Source of the DNA: Pontiellaceae bacterium B12227
GTDB taxonomy: Bacteria > Verrucomicrobiota > Kiritimatiellia > Kiritimatiellales > Pontiellaceae
Assembly: GCA_029432775.1 (NCBI GenBank)
Contig: JAROAZ010000011.1
Location: forward strand, 62,001 to 126,000
Length of the DNA stretch: 64,000 bases
Direction: 5' to 3'
A model generated the notes under the pieces. It was not told where the DNA came from, did no database searches, and saw only the letters and a program-made list of their open reading frames with translations. Shown in pieces: positions 44,324 to 56,200 of this stretch (positions are counted from its first letter, which is position 1; the number at the start of each line of letters is the position of its first letter). Both the position numbers and the translations under genes were made by a program.

Positions 44324-45067
44324 ATGTCTACACGGTACAAAATTAAAGTTTCTTACGACGGCACCAACTACAGCGGCTGGCAGGTTCAGCCGAAGCTGAA
44401 GACGGTACAGGGTGATATTGAGCGGCTGCTGGCCGAAATGACGGAGCAGAAACATGTCCGGGTGGAGTCATCAGGGCGAACCGACACGGGGGTCCATGCC
44501 CGTGCACAGGTGGCTCATTTCGACCTGCCGAAAGAGGTGGATGCCAAATATTTTCAACGAGGCCTGAATGCGCAACTGGATCGGGATATCCGAATTACCA
44601 CCATGGAAAAGGTCTCGAAGGATTTTCATGCGCGTTTCAGTGCGGTCGGAAAAGAGTACCGCTACTTTATTTATAATGGGCTGATTGTTCCGCCGACCAA
44701 GCGGCTGTATCGATTGCAGGAAGGCCGTCCGCTGGATATCGAAAAAATGCGGATTGCCGCTGATCTGCTGGTGGGTGAACACGATTTTGCGCCGTTCGCG
44801 GCAAACCGCCGGGTACCGATCAAGGATACGGTCCGGACGATTCATTCTTTCTATGTCCGCAAGCACGGGGCCGACATCACGCTGGAAGTGCAGGGCAATG
44901 GGTTCCTCTATAAAATGGTGCGCGGCCTGGCCGGTTTTCTGGTTCATGTTGGAATGGGACGCATGGAGCCGGAGGCGGTGCATGATATTCTCGCACACGG
45001 CAAGCGCACCGCAAAAGTGCAAACCGCTCAGCCGCACGGCCTGTTCCTCTGGAAGGTCTTTTATTAA
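44324..45067 (+). CDS. truA: tRNA pseudouridine synthase A
   Basis: A 247-residue TruA, which converts uridines 38-40 of the tRNA anticodon arm to pseudouridine. The catalytic aspartate is Asp54 in SSGRTDTGVHA; YDGTNYSGWQ at the N-terminus and FLYKMVRGLAG near residue 195 are family motifs. The frame is open to a TTG at 44306, but ATG 44324 (MSTRYKIKV) gives the normal N-terminus. It is convergent with the lipoprotein gene at 45095, with a shared hairpin in between. Confidence 0.96.
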   Translation: MSTRYKIKVSYDGTNYSGWQVQPKLKTVQGDIERLLAEMTEQKHVRVESSGRTDTGVHARAQVAHFDLPKEVDAKYFQRGLNAQLDRDIRITTMEKVSKDFHARFSAVGKEYRYFIYNGLIVPPTKRLYRLQEGRPLDIEKMRIAADLLVGEHDFAPFAANRRVPIKDTVRTIHSFYVRKHGADITLEVQGNGFLYKMVRGLAGFLVHVGMGRMEPEAVHDILAHGKRTAKVQTAQPHGLFLWKVFY

Positions 45068-45075
45068 ATCCGCAC

Positions 45076-45096
45076 GGGTGCGCGGCACCCTTCTTT
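45076..45096 (+). terminator. Terminator after truA
   Basis: GGGTGC (45076-45081) pairs with GCACCC (45085-45090) over a 3-nt loop, followed by TTCTTT. It lies between the converging truA and 45095 genes. Confidence 0.65.
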
Positions 45097-47671
45097 ACCG
45101 TGCTTTGAGCACCCAGCCGGAGGTGCGCAACCCATCGAGCGGGAGGTTGTAGGTCAGGCTGTAGGTATTGGAAACGGGATCGTAGAGGGTCTGCCAGAAA
45201 TCATTTCCGTGGACGGATTGGTCGAACTTGATGCGGTCTTTGCCTTTGACCGAAAACAAGTCGTAGTCCGTGGAGCTGAGGCCTTCAAAATGAATCGGCA
45301 CTACGCCGACACCGCCCTGAATCTTAACCTGGATATCGTCGGAACGCGTGGCTTTGATGATGATCGGAAAGTTGTTTTCAACCGTGCCGCCGGCGGTCTG
45401 TACTTTCAGATCATTTCCGAGCGCTTCCCGAAAGACGCTTTTCCAGGAGCGTGGATATTTAGCCAGATGTTTCCTGAAGCTTTCATTCGGACCATAGTAA
45501 TCGTCCGCTTCGCGGGGCAGGGTGATCCATTCCGCTTCAAAGATAACCGTATCGCCGGGCTGAAATTGGGTTACTCCTTTGGGTGGGGTCATGATCATGT
45601 CCAGGTTGATATTTCCTTTGGACTCCACCCGGTAAACGGGAAAGGAGATGGTCGGTGTTTTGTAGGTAACCCCTCCCAACGTTGCTTCATAGGAACGGAT
45701 GACCAGAGCCCGGCTTCCGTTGCCCCAGTCCTTTCCGTCTACTTTATGTGCGCCTGGGAAGGCGACCCACCAGGGGCCATTACCGGTTAACTCCGTTTGT
45801 TTGAGGTAGACCTCTCCTTTATCCAGTCCACTCGGAACCTTGTGTTCTTTGATCAGCCCCCCAATATTCCCATAGGCGATTTTCGGCGTCACCAGTTTCC
45901 CGGTTTTACCCATTTTGAACAGCCAGCCTTCTTTAGCCGAAACGGGTTTGGTGAAGGTGTAGTTAAAGGTCTGGAAGGTGCGCGCATAGTCATCGGTGCG
46001 CAGCGTGCGGACGGTTGCCTTGAGATCGATTTCCCGCCTGCTGCCATAATATCCGTCATACTGCACTTCCGTCAGGCAGGGCCCCTGGGAAACGTAGGCA
46101 GTCTTCAGTTCTGCAAAGTAATGTTTTTGACCCCGTTCATCCATCAGGTTCAGCCAGTCGCCGCCCCAACCGCCATCGGTCCAGCTCCATTTTTTTCCTT
46201 TAAGACCGTTGCGCGTCATAAGCATGCGGACATCGGTGATTACATTTTCCACGCAGCTCAAATCCATATCAAAGCAAATCGTTTCGCCCCAGCAGCCAAT
46301 GGCCAGCTGATCCCAACGTCCATTGTTTCCATGGGCGCCGTCTCTTCCCCAGCCAATCAAGGAAAGCTGGGCATGCGAGGTAGAGGGCAGTGTGCCGTAG
46401 AATCCATAGGCGATCCGCAGTTTATAGGTGGAAGTCCCTTTCGGAGACGGAATCAGTGCATAGGCTCGAAGGTAGCTGCCGAGTCCCTCATGGTGCCAGT
46501 TTTTGCTGAGCTGAACCGGAATGCCGGTGGGCGTGCCGTCTTCGAGGCAGAGCATTGGACATAGTCCGGTAATGTTTGCCGGATTGGATAAATCCAATTG
46601 GAAGGGGATATAGGCATTGCCGCCTGTGTTTTCAATGACGATATCAAACTCATCATAATTCCGGATGTCGGTGTATCCTGTTTTCCAGTCTCTCTTCAGC
46701 GCATTCTTACCGATTTTTGCCGCGTAGCAGCTATAGGCCTCGTCGAATTCAACCGGGAACGTCTGGTTTTTTGCTGCTGATACCCGGCATGTGATGGCGT
46801 CTGTCGCCGGGGAATCATTCTTCAGGCTGCAGGTAAGTGTCAGCGTTTCCTTATTCCCGGGTTTCCAGTCATTGGAAACGGTCTTGTGGGAATGCCAGTC
46901 ATTCAGACGCATACTGATTTTTGCATTAGACCAACCCGTTTTCCCCGGCTCGAGCTCAAGGCTCAGTGTCAGGGTGTCGGGCCAGACCACCATATCCAAC
47001 GTGCCGTCGCATTCCAGAATGCCGCCGTCTTTATCTTCGAAGACGAGCCCGAGCAGGTCGAAGTGCTGAACCACCTGGCCCGATTCCCATAACCGCGCGG
47101 TCTGTAGCTTTTTAGTTCCCTTCTCAATCCCCGCCTGGCAGGCCCGGGCGCGGTAAACTTTGCCGTTCACTGCGATCTCAAGCACGAGCTCGGCGGGTTT
47201 GAGATCATCAATCCGTTTGGTGTCCGAACGAAGGGCTTGCGTATAGTTGACGTTATCGTCAAAGAGTCCGAATCGCGTTTTATCAAAGTCAGCAAGATCC
47301 AGCATCAGACCAAAGTGTCCCGTTTCAAAACATAGAATCTCGGCTGACGAATCATCCGGATTTTTACGCCATCCGTTCTTCCAGTAACCAAAGGTGAAAT
47401 TTTTCCGGGCCAGCGGAAACAGTTCCAGCTCTGCTTCAGGTGTACGGACTTTGACGGCGGATTTCTTTTCGTCCTCCACAGCTTCTGGAACAACGGGAGT
47501 ATCAATCATCTGCTTTGCTGCAGGGGGTGCCGGTACCGGGTGCGTTTGCGGTGCCGCTGGAAGGTTTTCGATCCTGTCCGGTTGCGGGGATTCCTTTCCA
47601 CAGCTGGTAAGGAGCAACCCTGTAAGGCAGGTCAGTGCGGCTATCAGTAAAGCAGGAATATATTTTTTCAT
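45095..47671 (-). CDS. Large lipoprotein of unknown function
   Basis: 858 residues with a classical lipoprotein signal (lipobox LTSC, Cys24) and a Pro/Ala-rich linker (about 30-80) that probably spans from the membrane anchor. The rest is beta-rich with many aromatic residues (FTFGYWKNGW near 92; WGRDGAHGNNGRWDQ near 448; KWSWTDGGWGGDW near 495). No catalytic motif or named family could be assigned; a surface glycan-binding or glycan-processing role is compatible with this layout. ATG at 47671 starts the gene divergently from the sulfatase at 47882, with about 210 bp between them. It is transcribed alone. Confidence 0.75.
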   Translation of the reverse strand: MKKYIPALLIAALTCLTGLLLTSCGKESPQPDRIENLPAAPQTHPVPAPPAAKQMIDTPVVPEAVEDEKKSAVKVRTPEAELELFPLARKNFTFGYWKNGWRKNPDDSSAEILCFETGHFGLMLDLADFDKTRFGLFDDNVNYTQALRSDTKRIDDLKPAELVLEIAVNGKVYRARACQAGIEKGTKKLQTARLWESGQVVQHFDLLGLVFEDKDGGILECDGTLDMVVWPDTLTLSLELEPGKTGWSNAKISMRLNDWHSHKTVSNDWKPGNKETLTLTCSLKNDSPATDAITCRVSAAKNQTFPVEFDEAYSCYAAKIGKNALKRDWKTGYTDIRNYDEFDIVIENTGGNAYIPFQLDLSNPANITGLCPMLCLEDGTPTGIPVQLSKNWHHEGLGSYLRAYALIPSPKGTSTYKLRIAYGFYGTLPSTSHAQLSLIGWGRDGAHGNNGRWDQLAIGCWGETICFDMDLSCVENVITDVRMLMTRNGLKGKKWSWTDGGWGGDWLNLMDERGQKHYFAELKTAYVSQGPCLTEVQYDGYYGSRREIDLKATVRTLRTDDYARTFQTFNYTFTKPVSAKEGWLFKMGKTGKLVTPKIAYGNIGGLIKEHKVPSGLDKGEVYLKQTELTGNGPWWVAFPGAHKVDGKDWGNGSRALVIRSYEATLGGVTYKTPTISFPVYRVESKGNINLDMIMTPPKGVTQFQPGDTVIFEAEWITLPREADDYYGPNESFRKHLAKYPRSWKSVFREALGNDLKVQTAGGTVENNFPIIIKATRSDDIQVKIQGGVGVVPIHFEGLSSTDYDLFSVKGKDRIKFDQSVHGNDFWQTLYDPVSNTYSLTYNLPLDGLRTSGWVLKAR

Positions 47672-47843
47672 AAAAGGGTCTGTTGTTTTTCAACGGCTGG
47701 ATGATATCAGCGCCAGTTTAATGTATCCCGGAGAATTTACAGGGAATAAAAGATGATGAACATCATGTATTTGGGGGATATACATTTTCCAGGCATTGGA
47801 AGCCGGCATCCTGCAAATAAGGGATTTCCGTTCTGCATGCCCG

Positions 47844-47852
47844 TGCTAACCT
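47844..47852 (+). promoter_or_regulatory. Extended -10 promoter candidate of EF-hand sulfatase
   Basis: TG-C-TAACCT lies 29 bp before the start codon at 47882 and is preceded by CCCG. The same TGCTA context occurs before the genes at 50266 and 57994. No -35 match is visible, as is usual for extended -10 promoters. Confidence 0.35.
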
Positions 47853-47881
47853 TTTTGCTGAATATAACTGGGGAAAGACTC

Positions 47882-50104
47882 ATGAATTTGAAATGGACTA
47901 CCGTTGCTGTGGTGTTGATGTGTGGAATACAGGCGGTCAGTGCGGGCAATGCCCGACCGCAGAAACCGAACGTTGTGCTGCTGCTGACGGATGACCTCGG
48001 CTGGCAGGATGTGAAGTGCTATGACATCGACGAACCGTCGCCGATGGAAACGCCGAATATTGATGCGCTGGCCAAAAAGGGCGTGATGTTCCGGCAGGGC
48101 TATTCCCCGGCACCGACCTGCGCACCGAGCCGTTGTGCGATCATGAGCGGAAATCATCCGGCGCGTGCCCAGAAAACACACGTGGTCGGTGGAGGACCAC
48201 CCACCCCGTTCAATAAAACCGCGCACCGGATGATGGCGCCATGGTACAGCGGCCGCATGCCGGAAAATGAACAAACGCTTGCCCGGACCCTGCAGCAGAA
48301 TGGATACACCACCGGGCACTGCGGCAAATGGCACATGGCCATCAACCACAATGCCTTCCCGCAGCCGGAAGACCAAGGGTTTGATTGGACGCGGCATAAT
48401 CTGGGAACCACCAAACGGATGAGCCCGGATCGCCTGACCGGCTTTGCAACGGACAAACCGGGGGATCCCTATCAACTGGATGAAAATGGGTTTGCGACCC
48501 ATCAAAACAGTGAGGATGCGCTGACGTTTGTACTCGAAAACAAAGACAAACCGTTCTTTCTCTATTATGCCACCTGGCTGGTGCACACGCCGATTCATAC
48601 GCGGAATGAACGACTGCTCGATAAATACTGCAAAAAGCTGGGCGTTGAACGGCCGGAAAATCCCAAAGAGTGGAAAGGCGAAGGCCAGACCAATCCGTTC
48701 TACTGCGCCATGGTGGAAGAGCTGGATTATTATGTGGGTAAACTTTTCCAATATCTGGAAACCACCGAAGATCCGCGTTGGCCGGGACACAAACTCAGCG
48801 AAAACACGTTTATTATTTTCACGTCGGACAATGGCGGGATGGAACGGCATCCCGGCGAAATTATTACCGATAACGCGCCACTGGCCCGCGGCAAGATTTC
48901 CGCCATGGAAGGCGGAACCCGTGTTCCGTTCATCATTACCGGACCCGGAATCGAGGCGGGCGTTGAGTCGGATGTCATGGTGAACGGGCTCGATTTTTAT
49001 CCGACCATTCTTTCCTGGACGGGAACGCCGCGGCCGGAGGGCAAAAATCTGGACGGGGTCGATCTCTCTCAGTTGCTGCATAATGATCCGACCAACCCGA
49101 AGCTGGTCAGAGAGGACGACGGTTCGGTGCGCGATAGCATGATGTGGCATTTCCCGAACAGCATTGCGCTCGAAAGTACCATACGCATCGGCGACTATAA
49201 GCTCGTGCGCAACTATGACCATGTGAATAACCCCGGTTCGCCTGAACTGGAACTGTTCCGTCTCTACGAAACCAAAAACGGAAAGCAGAAGCGCGGCGAT
49301 ATCGAGGAAGCGAAAAACCTGGCAGCCGCCATGCCGGAAAAGGCGCAGGCAATGAATCGGAAGCTGACGGAGCAGCTCACAGAAATGAAGGCCAGCTATC
49401 CGTATTACAACCCGGCCTGCCAATTTCCAATGGCTGGAAAAGATCAGGTATGTACGGTCCTGTCGCATAAGAAGAACGGGCGTACCGTTGAATTCAGCTA
49501 TAAAGAAAACGGGGCGAAGGTCGTCCGCGCTCAGCTGCTTTATACGCTTAATGGCGGTCATCACTATGAAGAGTGGTTCCGCACACCGGCAATGCTTCAG
49601 CCGGGAAACAACGTGTCCGCCGTGCTTCCGGAAGGAACCACGCACTATGTGATTAACCTGATCGATGAAAATAATTTTCTGGTCAGCTATCCCGAGATGG
49701 TCGATATGATTACGGCCGCGAAGCAGAAACGGTTGTATTCGATTCAGGCCTTGCCGGCAGACGGCTCAAGGGTTCAATCGACCCGGAAAGCGGCCTCGAA
49801 GCCTCCGGTCAGCAAGCCTGCGGACGCCTCGCAGAAGTTTAAAACCTGGGATGCGAATGGCGACGGTCAGGTTACGCGGCAGGAACATTTGGATTATTAT
49901 GTCCCCCGCTACGATGCGTGCGACAAGAACCGGGACGGGGTGCTGACCCCGGAGGAGTTTCCGTATCCCGCTTCTTTCCGGATCGGGGACGTGGATAGCG
50001 ATGAAAAACTGACCCGGGAGGAATTCCCGGCCATTTATGAACAGCAGTTCAATCGCTCTCACGACAAAAACAAAGACGGTGTTCTCACGCCGGACGAGGT
50101 GTAG
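47882..50104 (+). CDS. Family S1 sulfatase with C-terminal EF-hand repeats
   Basis: A 740-residue S1 sulfatase. ATG 47882 (GGGGAAAG upstream) begins a signal peptide (to about residue 22, QAVSAGN); the in-frame extension to 47753 is dismissed. The active-site signature CAPSRCAIMSG holds Cys80; PNVVLLLTDDLGW and GKWHMAINHN are conserved. After the catalytic domain and a beta-domain (to about 640) come four EF-hand-like loops (DANGDGQVTRQE, DKNRDGVLTPEE, DVDSDEKLTREE, DKNKDGVLTPDE) at about residues 655-740. A related tail occurs on the sulfatase at 62151. The loops may bind calcium, abundant in seawater, for stability or attachment. It diverges from the unknown lipoprotein. Confidence 0.93.
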   Translation: MNLKWTTVAVVLMCGIQAVSAGNARPQKPNVVLLLTDDLGWQDVKCYDIDEPSPMETPNIDALAKKGVMFRQGYSPAPTCAPSRCAIMSGNHPARAQKTHVVGGGPPTPFNKTAHRMMAPWYSGRMPENEQTLARTLQQNGYTTGHCGKWHMAINHNAFPQPEDQGFDWTRHNLGTTKRMSPDRLTGFATDKPGDPYQLDENGFATHQNSEDALTFVLENKDKPFFLYYATWLVHTPIHTRNERLLDKYCKKLGVERPENPKEWKGEGQTNPFYCAMVEELDYYVGKLFQYLETTEDPRWPGHKLSENTFIIFTSDNGGMERHPGEIITDNAPLARGKISAMEGGTRVPFIITGPGIEAGVESDVMVNGLDFYPTILSWTGTPRPEGKNLDGVDLSQLLHNDPTNPKLVREDDGSVRDSMMWHFPNSIALESTIRIGDYKLVRNYDHVNNPGSPELELFRLYETKNGKQKRGDIEEAKNLAAAMPEKAQAMNRKLTEQLTEMKASYPYYNPACQFPMAGKDQVCTVLSHKKNGRTVEFSYKENGAKVVRAQLLYTLNGGHHYEEWFRTPAMLQPGNNVSAVLPEGTTHYVINLIDENNFLVSYPEMVDMITAAKQKRLYSIQALPADGSRVQSTRKAASKPPVSKPADASQKFKTWDANGDGQVTRQEHLDYYVPRYDACDKNRDGVLTPEEFPYPASFRIGDVDSDEKLTREEFPAIYEQQFNRSHDKNKDGVLTPDEV

Positions 50105-50233
50105 AAGACGGCTGCGGTTCCCCGGCAGACCTCGATACTCAATTTCAGTACACTCTTAAATAGCGGACATAAAACCATGTTACCACTGTAACCTGTTTTG
50201 CCGCTGTTTTATGCAACATTTCTCTTCGCCCCG

Positions 50234-50242
50234 TGCTAGGGT
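50234..50242 (+). promoter_or_regulatory. Extended -10 promoter candidate of the 2186-residue protein
   Basis: TG-C-TAGGGT, preceded by CCCG as at 47844, lies 23 bp before the start codon at 50266. No -35 match is visible. Confidence 0.35.
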
Positions 50243-50265
50243 AAAAGTTCAGTGGGGGTTAGGCT

Positions 50266-53200
50266 ATGTCAGGTACAATTCATTTTAAGCTGAAAGCGCT
50301 TTTGAGCGGTTGCGCTCGTTTGGTGGCGGGAGGACTCTGTCTTGCCGGCAGTTTGCAGGCATTCGCTGCAACTCCGCAGACCAACCGGCTCGTGGATATT
50401 TCCAAGGTCTGGAAATATGATGTGAGTAATGCTGATCTGGGCACAGCCTGGCGTCAGCCGGGCTATTCGGATGCCGTCTGGCCTTCGGGCGGCGGATTGC
50501 TGTATGTTGAGTCCTCTGCATTGCCGGAACCCAAAACCACCGCGCTGCCGTTGTCTAAACCGATGCCGCTCACGACCTATTTCCGGACAGCATTTGATTA
50601 CAGTATCAGTAATGGGTATTCAGCCGAGCTGGTCGTGAATACGGTGGTGGATGACGGAATTGTGCTCTACCTGAACGGGAATGAAGTGCTGCGCGATAAT
50701 ATGCCTGTCGGTACAGTGTCGTTTAACAGCATTGCAACGAATGTAGGTAATGCGGAATATCGCGGACCGTTCTATTTTAAAGGGGATGATCTGCTTGACG
50801 GGGTCAATGTGCTGGCAGCGGAAGTGCATCAAAGTGGTGGCGGCAGCTCGGATATTGTGATGGGGCTTACGATGGACGTCATTCTGTCGGAAAATAATGA
50901 GCCTGAAATTGAATTTACAGATCCGGCCTGGGGTACGGTGGTCAGTAATTTTACCCGGCTCACGGTGAAATTTGATGAAGCGGTTTCCGGAGTGGATGCG
51001 GCGGATCTTCTGGTGAACGGAGTGGCGGCCTCCGGCCTGACGGTCATTTCCTCTTCGGAGTATCTGTTCCTGTTTGCTGAACCGGGTGCCGGCAGGGTTA
51101 ATGTGACCTGGGCGGCGGGGCACGGGATTGCTGATCTAGGATCAACTCCGCTGGCTTTCGGGGGGAAAGGATTCGGATTTATTCTGGGGACACCGTCTGA
51201 ATTTCCCGAACTTAAATTCAACCGCACCTGGCAGAGCTCCGATTTTTCAACCGTAACAACGTCCGGGAATTCGGTAGACGGTTCGTTCGTAACCTTCAGC
51301 CTGACACAGGACCTGCCCGGCAGCTATTGGGTGGGGGAACTGGGCCGTCCGCACGAGCTGAACCAGATTCAGATTGTGAACCGCTTTTCTCCCGATGATG
51401 CAGAGCTGGGCGGATTAAGTCTGTCGGTTCTGAACATGGATGATCAGGTGATTTATGAAACCGTACTGAGCAATCCGGGTTCGGGCGGAATCATGCAGAT
51501 TGATCTGCCGGAAGGAACGACCGGGCGCTCGGTGCGCATCGGCCTGTCCGGCAGCGAGCTCAATGGGGCCGGGAACCATCGTGTGGGGTTGGCCGAGGTG
51601 CGTCTGTTCGGAGAGCCCCGGGCTCCTTATATGCCGGAACCGTTCTTCGGCGAGGACGTACAGGTTTTGTTTACGGTGGAACAATCTACTGAATGGAATG
51701 ACGGGGAGTATCCTGCAGAAAATGCGGTGGATGGAAGCGCAAGCACGTTTTCCCATACCGACTCCACCTCGGCCGACAACTACTGGATTATCGATCTAAA
51801 GGAAGAACAGGCAATCGATTCGGTCGACTTGGTGAATCGGTCCGGCAGTAGCGATACACGCATGGAAGGCTATACGCTTCGTATTCTTGATGCCGACTCA
51901 ACTTCGGTGGCTTCGACCAGGACGACTAATCCCGGCGACGGAGGAGTATTCACCTTCACTCCTCCGGCAGGAACAGTCGGCCGTTATATTAAAGTCGGTC
52001 TGGAAAACGGGGATGTTAATGGAAAAGGGGATACCGTCATTCAGCTGGCAGAAGTGCGGGTCTGGTCCGATGGTGTGGATGTGATGGATGATTCCGGTTC
52101 ATATCCTTCGGCAACAGAAAACCTGGCAACAGATCAGCGAAGCTATATGCTCCGCCTGCATGATTCGCTGGCACCGGCTGGCAACGTGAATGATGGTATC
52201 ATGTCGACCGAAGCCGTCACGACCAGCCAGACGGTCGATGGCTATTGGGAAGTGGACCTTGGCGAGACCTATGCACTTTATGGCGTCCGTGCGGTCTGTG
52301 CTGCCGATGTTGGCGACCGCCTCACGAATACGACCTGCCGACTCTTTGATGAAAATCATGATTCGGTTCTGGAAAAGCCGGTGTCTGGACAGGCCCCTGC
52401 ATTTGACATCGATTTAGATGGTCCGGTGTATGCTCGCTATGTTCGTGTCGGAATTGAGGATAAGGCCCGGACCGACGGCAATCCGGGGGCCTACATCGGC
52501 TTCAAAGAGATTGAGGTGTTCGGCCGGCCTGCGGACGAGGTGGGCATTCAATCATTCAGCGCTTCGGATACCAGCGTTGCGGCCAGTCAGAATATTACAC
52601 TCAGCTGGTTGCTGGAAGAGGTAAAACGCGCCGAAATTTTTCCAGCCATTGGAAGTGTCGGCTCACAGACGGACACAAACGGAGTCGGTTCGCTCGTTCA
52701 AAGTATGACGGCGTCGACTGAGTTTATTCTGGTGGCAACGAACAACGCGGGCCTTTTTACTCAAGCCGTCGGCGTTGAGGTGAATGGGGCTGCATTGCCG
52801 GTCGTCATCAGCGAGGTCGTTGCCGATAATAAGTATTCGCTGGAAGACGGCTATGGCGATGCGCCGGACTGGATTGAACTGCGCAACACCGGCAACAGCA
52901 CGGTGGACCTGACGGGCTATGGACTCAGCGACAATCCTGCAAATCCGATGAAGTGGGTCTTCCCGGTGACAAATATTGCGCCCCATGAAACGATGATCAT
53001 CTTTGCTTCGGGGGATGACGGCATTGATCCGGCGGGCAACCTGCATGCAGACTTTTCTTTAGGGAAAAACGGGGAGACTGTTCAGTTGACCGCAACGGAC
53101 GGCACAACCGTACTGGACAGCATTACCTATCCGGAATTGGATGAAGATCTGGCTTATGGCCGCAGCCTGAATGGGGCATGGACGTTAATGGAACCGACGC

Positions 53201-56200
53201 CGCACGCGGTAAACACCGGCAAAACCTATGAGGGGTGGCTGGACACACTGAACTGGAGCCATGCGCGCGGATTGTATGAGACCAACTTTACGCTGACGGT
53301 TTCGAGCGAGGATCCGCAGGCAGCCATTCTTTATTCCCTGGACGGCTCCGAACCTTCGGTTCCGTACACGAACAGTCTCGCCATCAGCGGCACATCAATC
53401 GTGCGTGTGCAGGCTGTTTGGCCTGGCTTCAAGCCGGCACGTATTCAGACGAAGTCGTTCATTTTTGTGGATGAGGTGATTGCCGGTTTGGATGCCGATA
53501 TTACGCAGGATCCTGCTTATGGCCCGCGCGTCAAGCCGGGCCTGCTCGCACTCCCGACGATGTCGCTGGTCGTTTCCGCAGCGGGAGAGGCAATAGATGC
53601 CATTGAATATGATGAACAGGCCTGCTCTCTGGAGATCCTCTGGCCCGATGGCCAGAATCCGATCCAGGAAGATTGCGGAATTTCGCGCTTTGGTGGAGCC
53701 TACTCATATTTCGAAAAGAAGGCCTTCTCTCTGGCATTCCGTCAGAAATACGGAAATGGAAAACTCAGTGCCCCCCTGTTCAATGGATTCGACCGCGGGA
53801 CGTTGGCGAGAACCTCGTTCGACCGGTTGCATTTGCGGGGGGGAAACCATGACTGGTCCCGGTCCTTCGGCATGTCCGATCGGTTCATTCAGGATAGTTA
53901 TCTGGATATGGGCAGCCTCAATCCGCATGGCCGCTTTGTGCATGTTTATCTCAATGGTGAGTATTGGGGTCAGTACAACTGCAAGGAAGTACTGAACGAG
54001 GCATTCCTCGCCGACTACCTCGGTGGAAGCGAAGAGGACTACGTGAGTGTGAAGGGCAATCAGAATCAGGGGGGCTGGGTGATCGGTGTCGGGGATCCGC
54101 CGGATGTCGATCCCTGGGAGCTGGTCCGCAACCTAAGGGATAATTTTGAGGCCGTAAGCCCTTATCTGGATGTGAGCCATTTCATCGACTTTATGCTGCT
54201 CTGGGGGTTCGGTGGGGCTGAGAACGAATTCCGCGCCTGCGGTCCCAAAACCGCGGGAAGCGGCTTTAAGTTCTGGATCAACGATCCTGATGGATTTATC
54301 CGGACTAGATATGGTGTTACCAGAATTAGCAACACCACGGGGCCGGGCTATATCTGGAGTGGACTGTTGGGTGAGAATCATCCGGATTTTAAGATGCTGT
54401 TGGCCGACCGTATTTACAAAAACTTTTTCAATAACGGGGCGATGACAGGACCGCGTTGTATTTCCCGTTTGGAGGGCCGCATGGATGAGACGCGCGACAG
54501 TTTTCTGGCTGAGTGTGCTCGATGGAACCGCTCTTATACCTCCTGGGAAAACAGTGCGAGTGATGCAAATGAGAATTATTTTCCTGTCTGGAGCGGACAA
54601 CTGGTTGCTGAGTGGCGCAATGTCGGATTTTTTCCATCTATCGATCCTCCAACTTTCAGCCAGTATGGCGGCGCCGTGCTCGAAGGTTTTCAACCCTCGC
54701 TCACCAGCTCCGATGGCACCATCTATTACACACTTGATGGAACCGATCCGCGGCTGCCGGGCGGGTCCGTCAACCCGGGGGCTCTGGTCTGGACTGCCGG
54801 TGCAGTAACGATTTCGGAAGACCTCACGATTACCACCCGCGTGCGGACATCCGGAGGAGAGTGGTCTGCGCTGGCGGAACCCCGCTTCCTGCTGGGGTCG
54901 CGTCAGCTGCCGGTGGCCGGCGAGATGCTGATTACGGAAATTAATTATAATCCCGACGGCCCGGACGACTATGAGTTTATTGAAATCTGGAACACGGGCA
55001 CCAATCTGCTCGATTTAAGCGGCGTAAGCCTCAGCAATGCGGTTCGTTATATTTTTCCGGAATATTCAACCCTGAATCCGGGGGCGTATGTGGTGGTGGC
55101 TGAAGATGCCGCCGCATTCTCCAATCGCTATCAGGCTGCTGCTTCTGCGTGGTATTGGGAAGGGGTTGCGCTTGCCGGCGAATGGGTCGGCGGATTGAGC
55201 GATAGCGGGGAAACCATCGTTCTGGTGGCGGCCGACGGTTCGCCGATCTCTTCGGTTTCATACCGCGTGGGCGGTGAATGGCCCGATGAAGCTGACGGGG
55301 GCGGAAGCTCGCTGGAGCTGAGTAATCCCGCGCTGGTGCCTTCCGAAGCATCGGAGCAATCGGCCTATCTTGCCGATGGTCGCAACTGGAAAGCGAGCTC
55401 GCTTTATCACGGCTCTCCCGGTCGGTTTGATTCCGGCGGCATCGACGTCGTGATTAATGAAGTGCTCTCGCATACCGATGCAACGGTTGACTGGATTGAA
55501 TTCCATAATGCAGGCACGGGCGCTGCCGATCTTTCCAATTTGGCCATCACCGATACGCTGGATCTTCCGGCGCGCTATCTCATCCCCGGCGGAACATCGA
55601 TTGACGGGCAGGGCTACCTTACGGTGTCCGCCGCCGACCTCGGCTTCGGCTTCAGCGAGCTCGGTTCCGATGCCTATCTGCTGGAACTCGCCGGTACAAA
55701 TATTATCCGCATTATCGATGGCGTGTCCTTCCCGGCTGTGGAACGTGAAGAGCCGTTCGGGCGCTATCAGCGATCGGACGGGCAAATCGATTTCACCGAG
55801 CTGACAGCGAGCACGCCGGGCGGGGCCAATGCACTTCCACGGGTTGGACCGGTCGTGATCAGCGAAATCATGTTTCTACCGGCACCGGAGTTTGCTGAAT
55901 TTATTGAAATTATGAATATCAGCGATGCCGCGGTGCCGCTTTTCGATGCTGCAATTTCTTCCAATGTCTGGAACTTTTCAGGCGTTGGTGCGTTCGCTTT
56001 CCCGGAAGGCGTAGTGCTGGAACCGAATGAAACCGCCATTCTTTGTGCAACCAACCCGGCGGCATTCCGCATGCAATACGGCACCGATGCTTCCGTTCAG
56101 GTTTTCGGTCCGTGGAGCGGCGGACTGGATAACGACGGAGAAAAGCTGCAGCTGCTGAGTCCCGGCGATCCGGAGCCGGATGGAACCATTCCGCTTTATC

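Noticed and set aside
46594..46604. TCCAATTGGA palindrome resembling the iterated motif
   Set aside because: It lacks the 5-base spacer, so it was not counted. Near matches at 1535, 3407, 24852 and 57158 were also excluded from the count of 25.
47846..49645. 599-codon open frame on the minus strand, opposite the EF-hand sulfatase
   Set aside because: It lies wholly within a gene with clear catalytic motifs; its translation has no recognisable domain and reflects codon bias. The same holds for 62172-63794, 39705-41120 and 27985-29355 on the minus strand.
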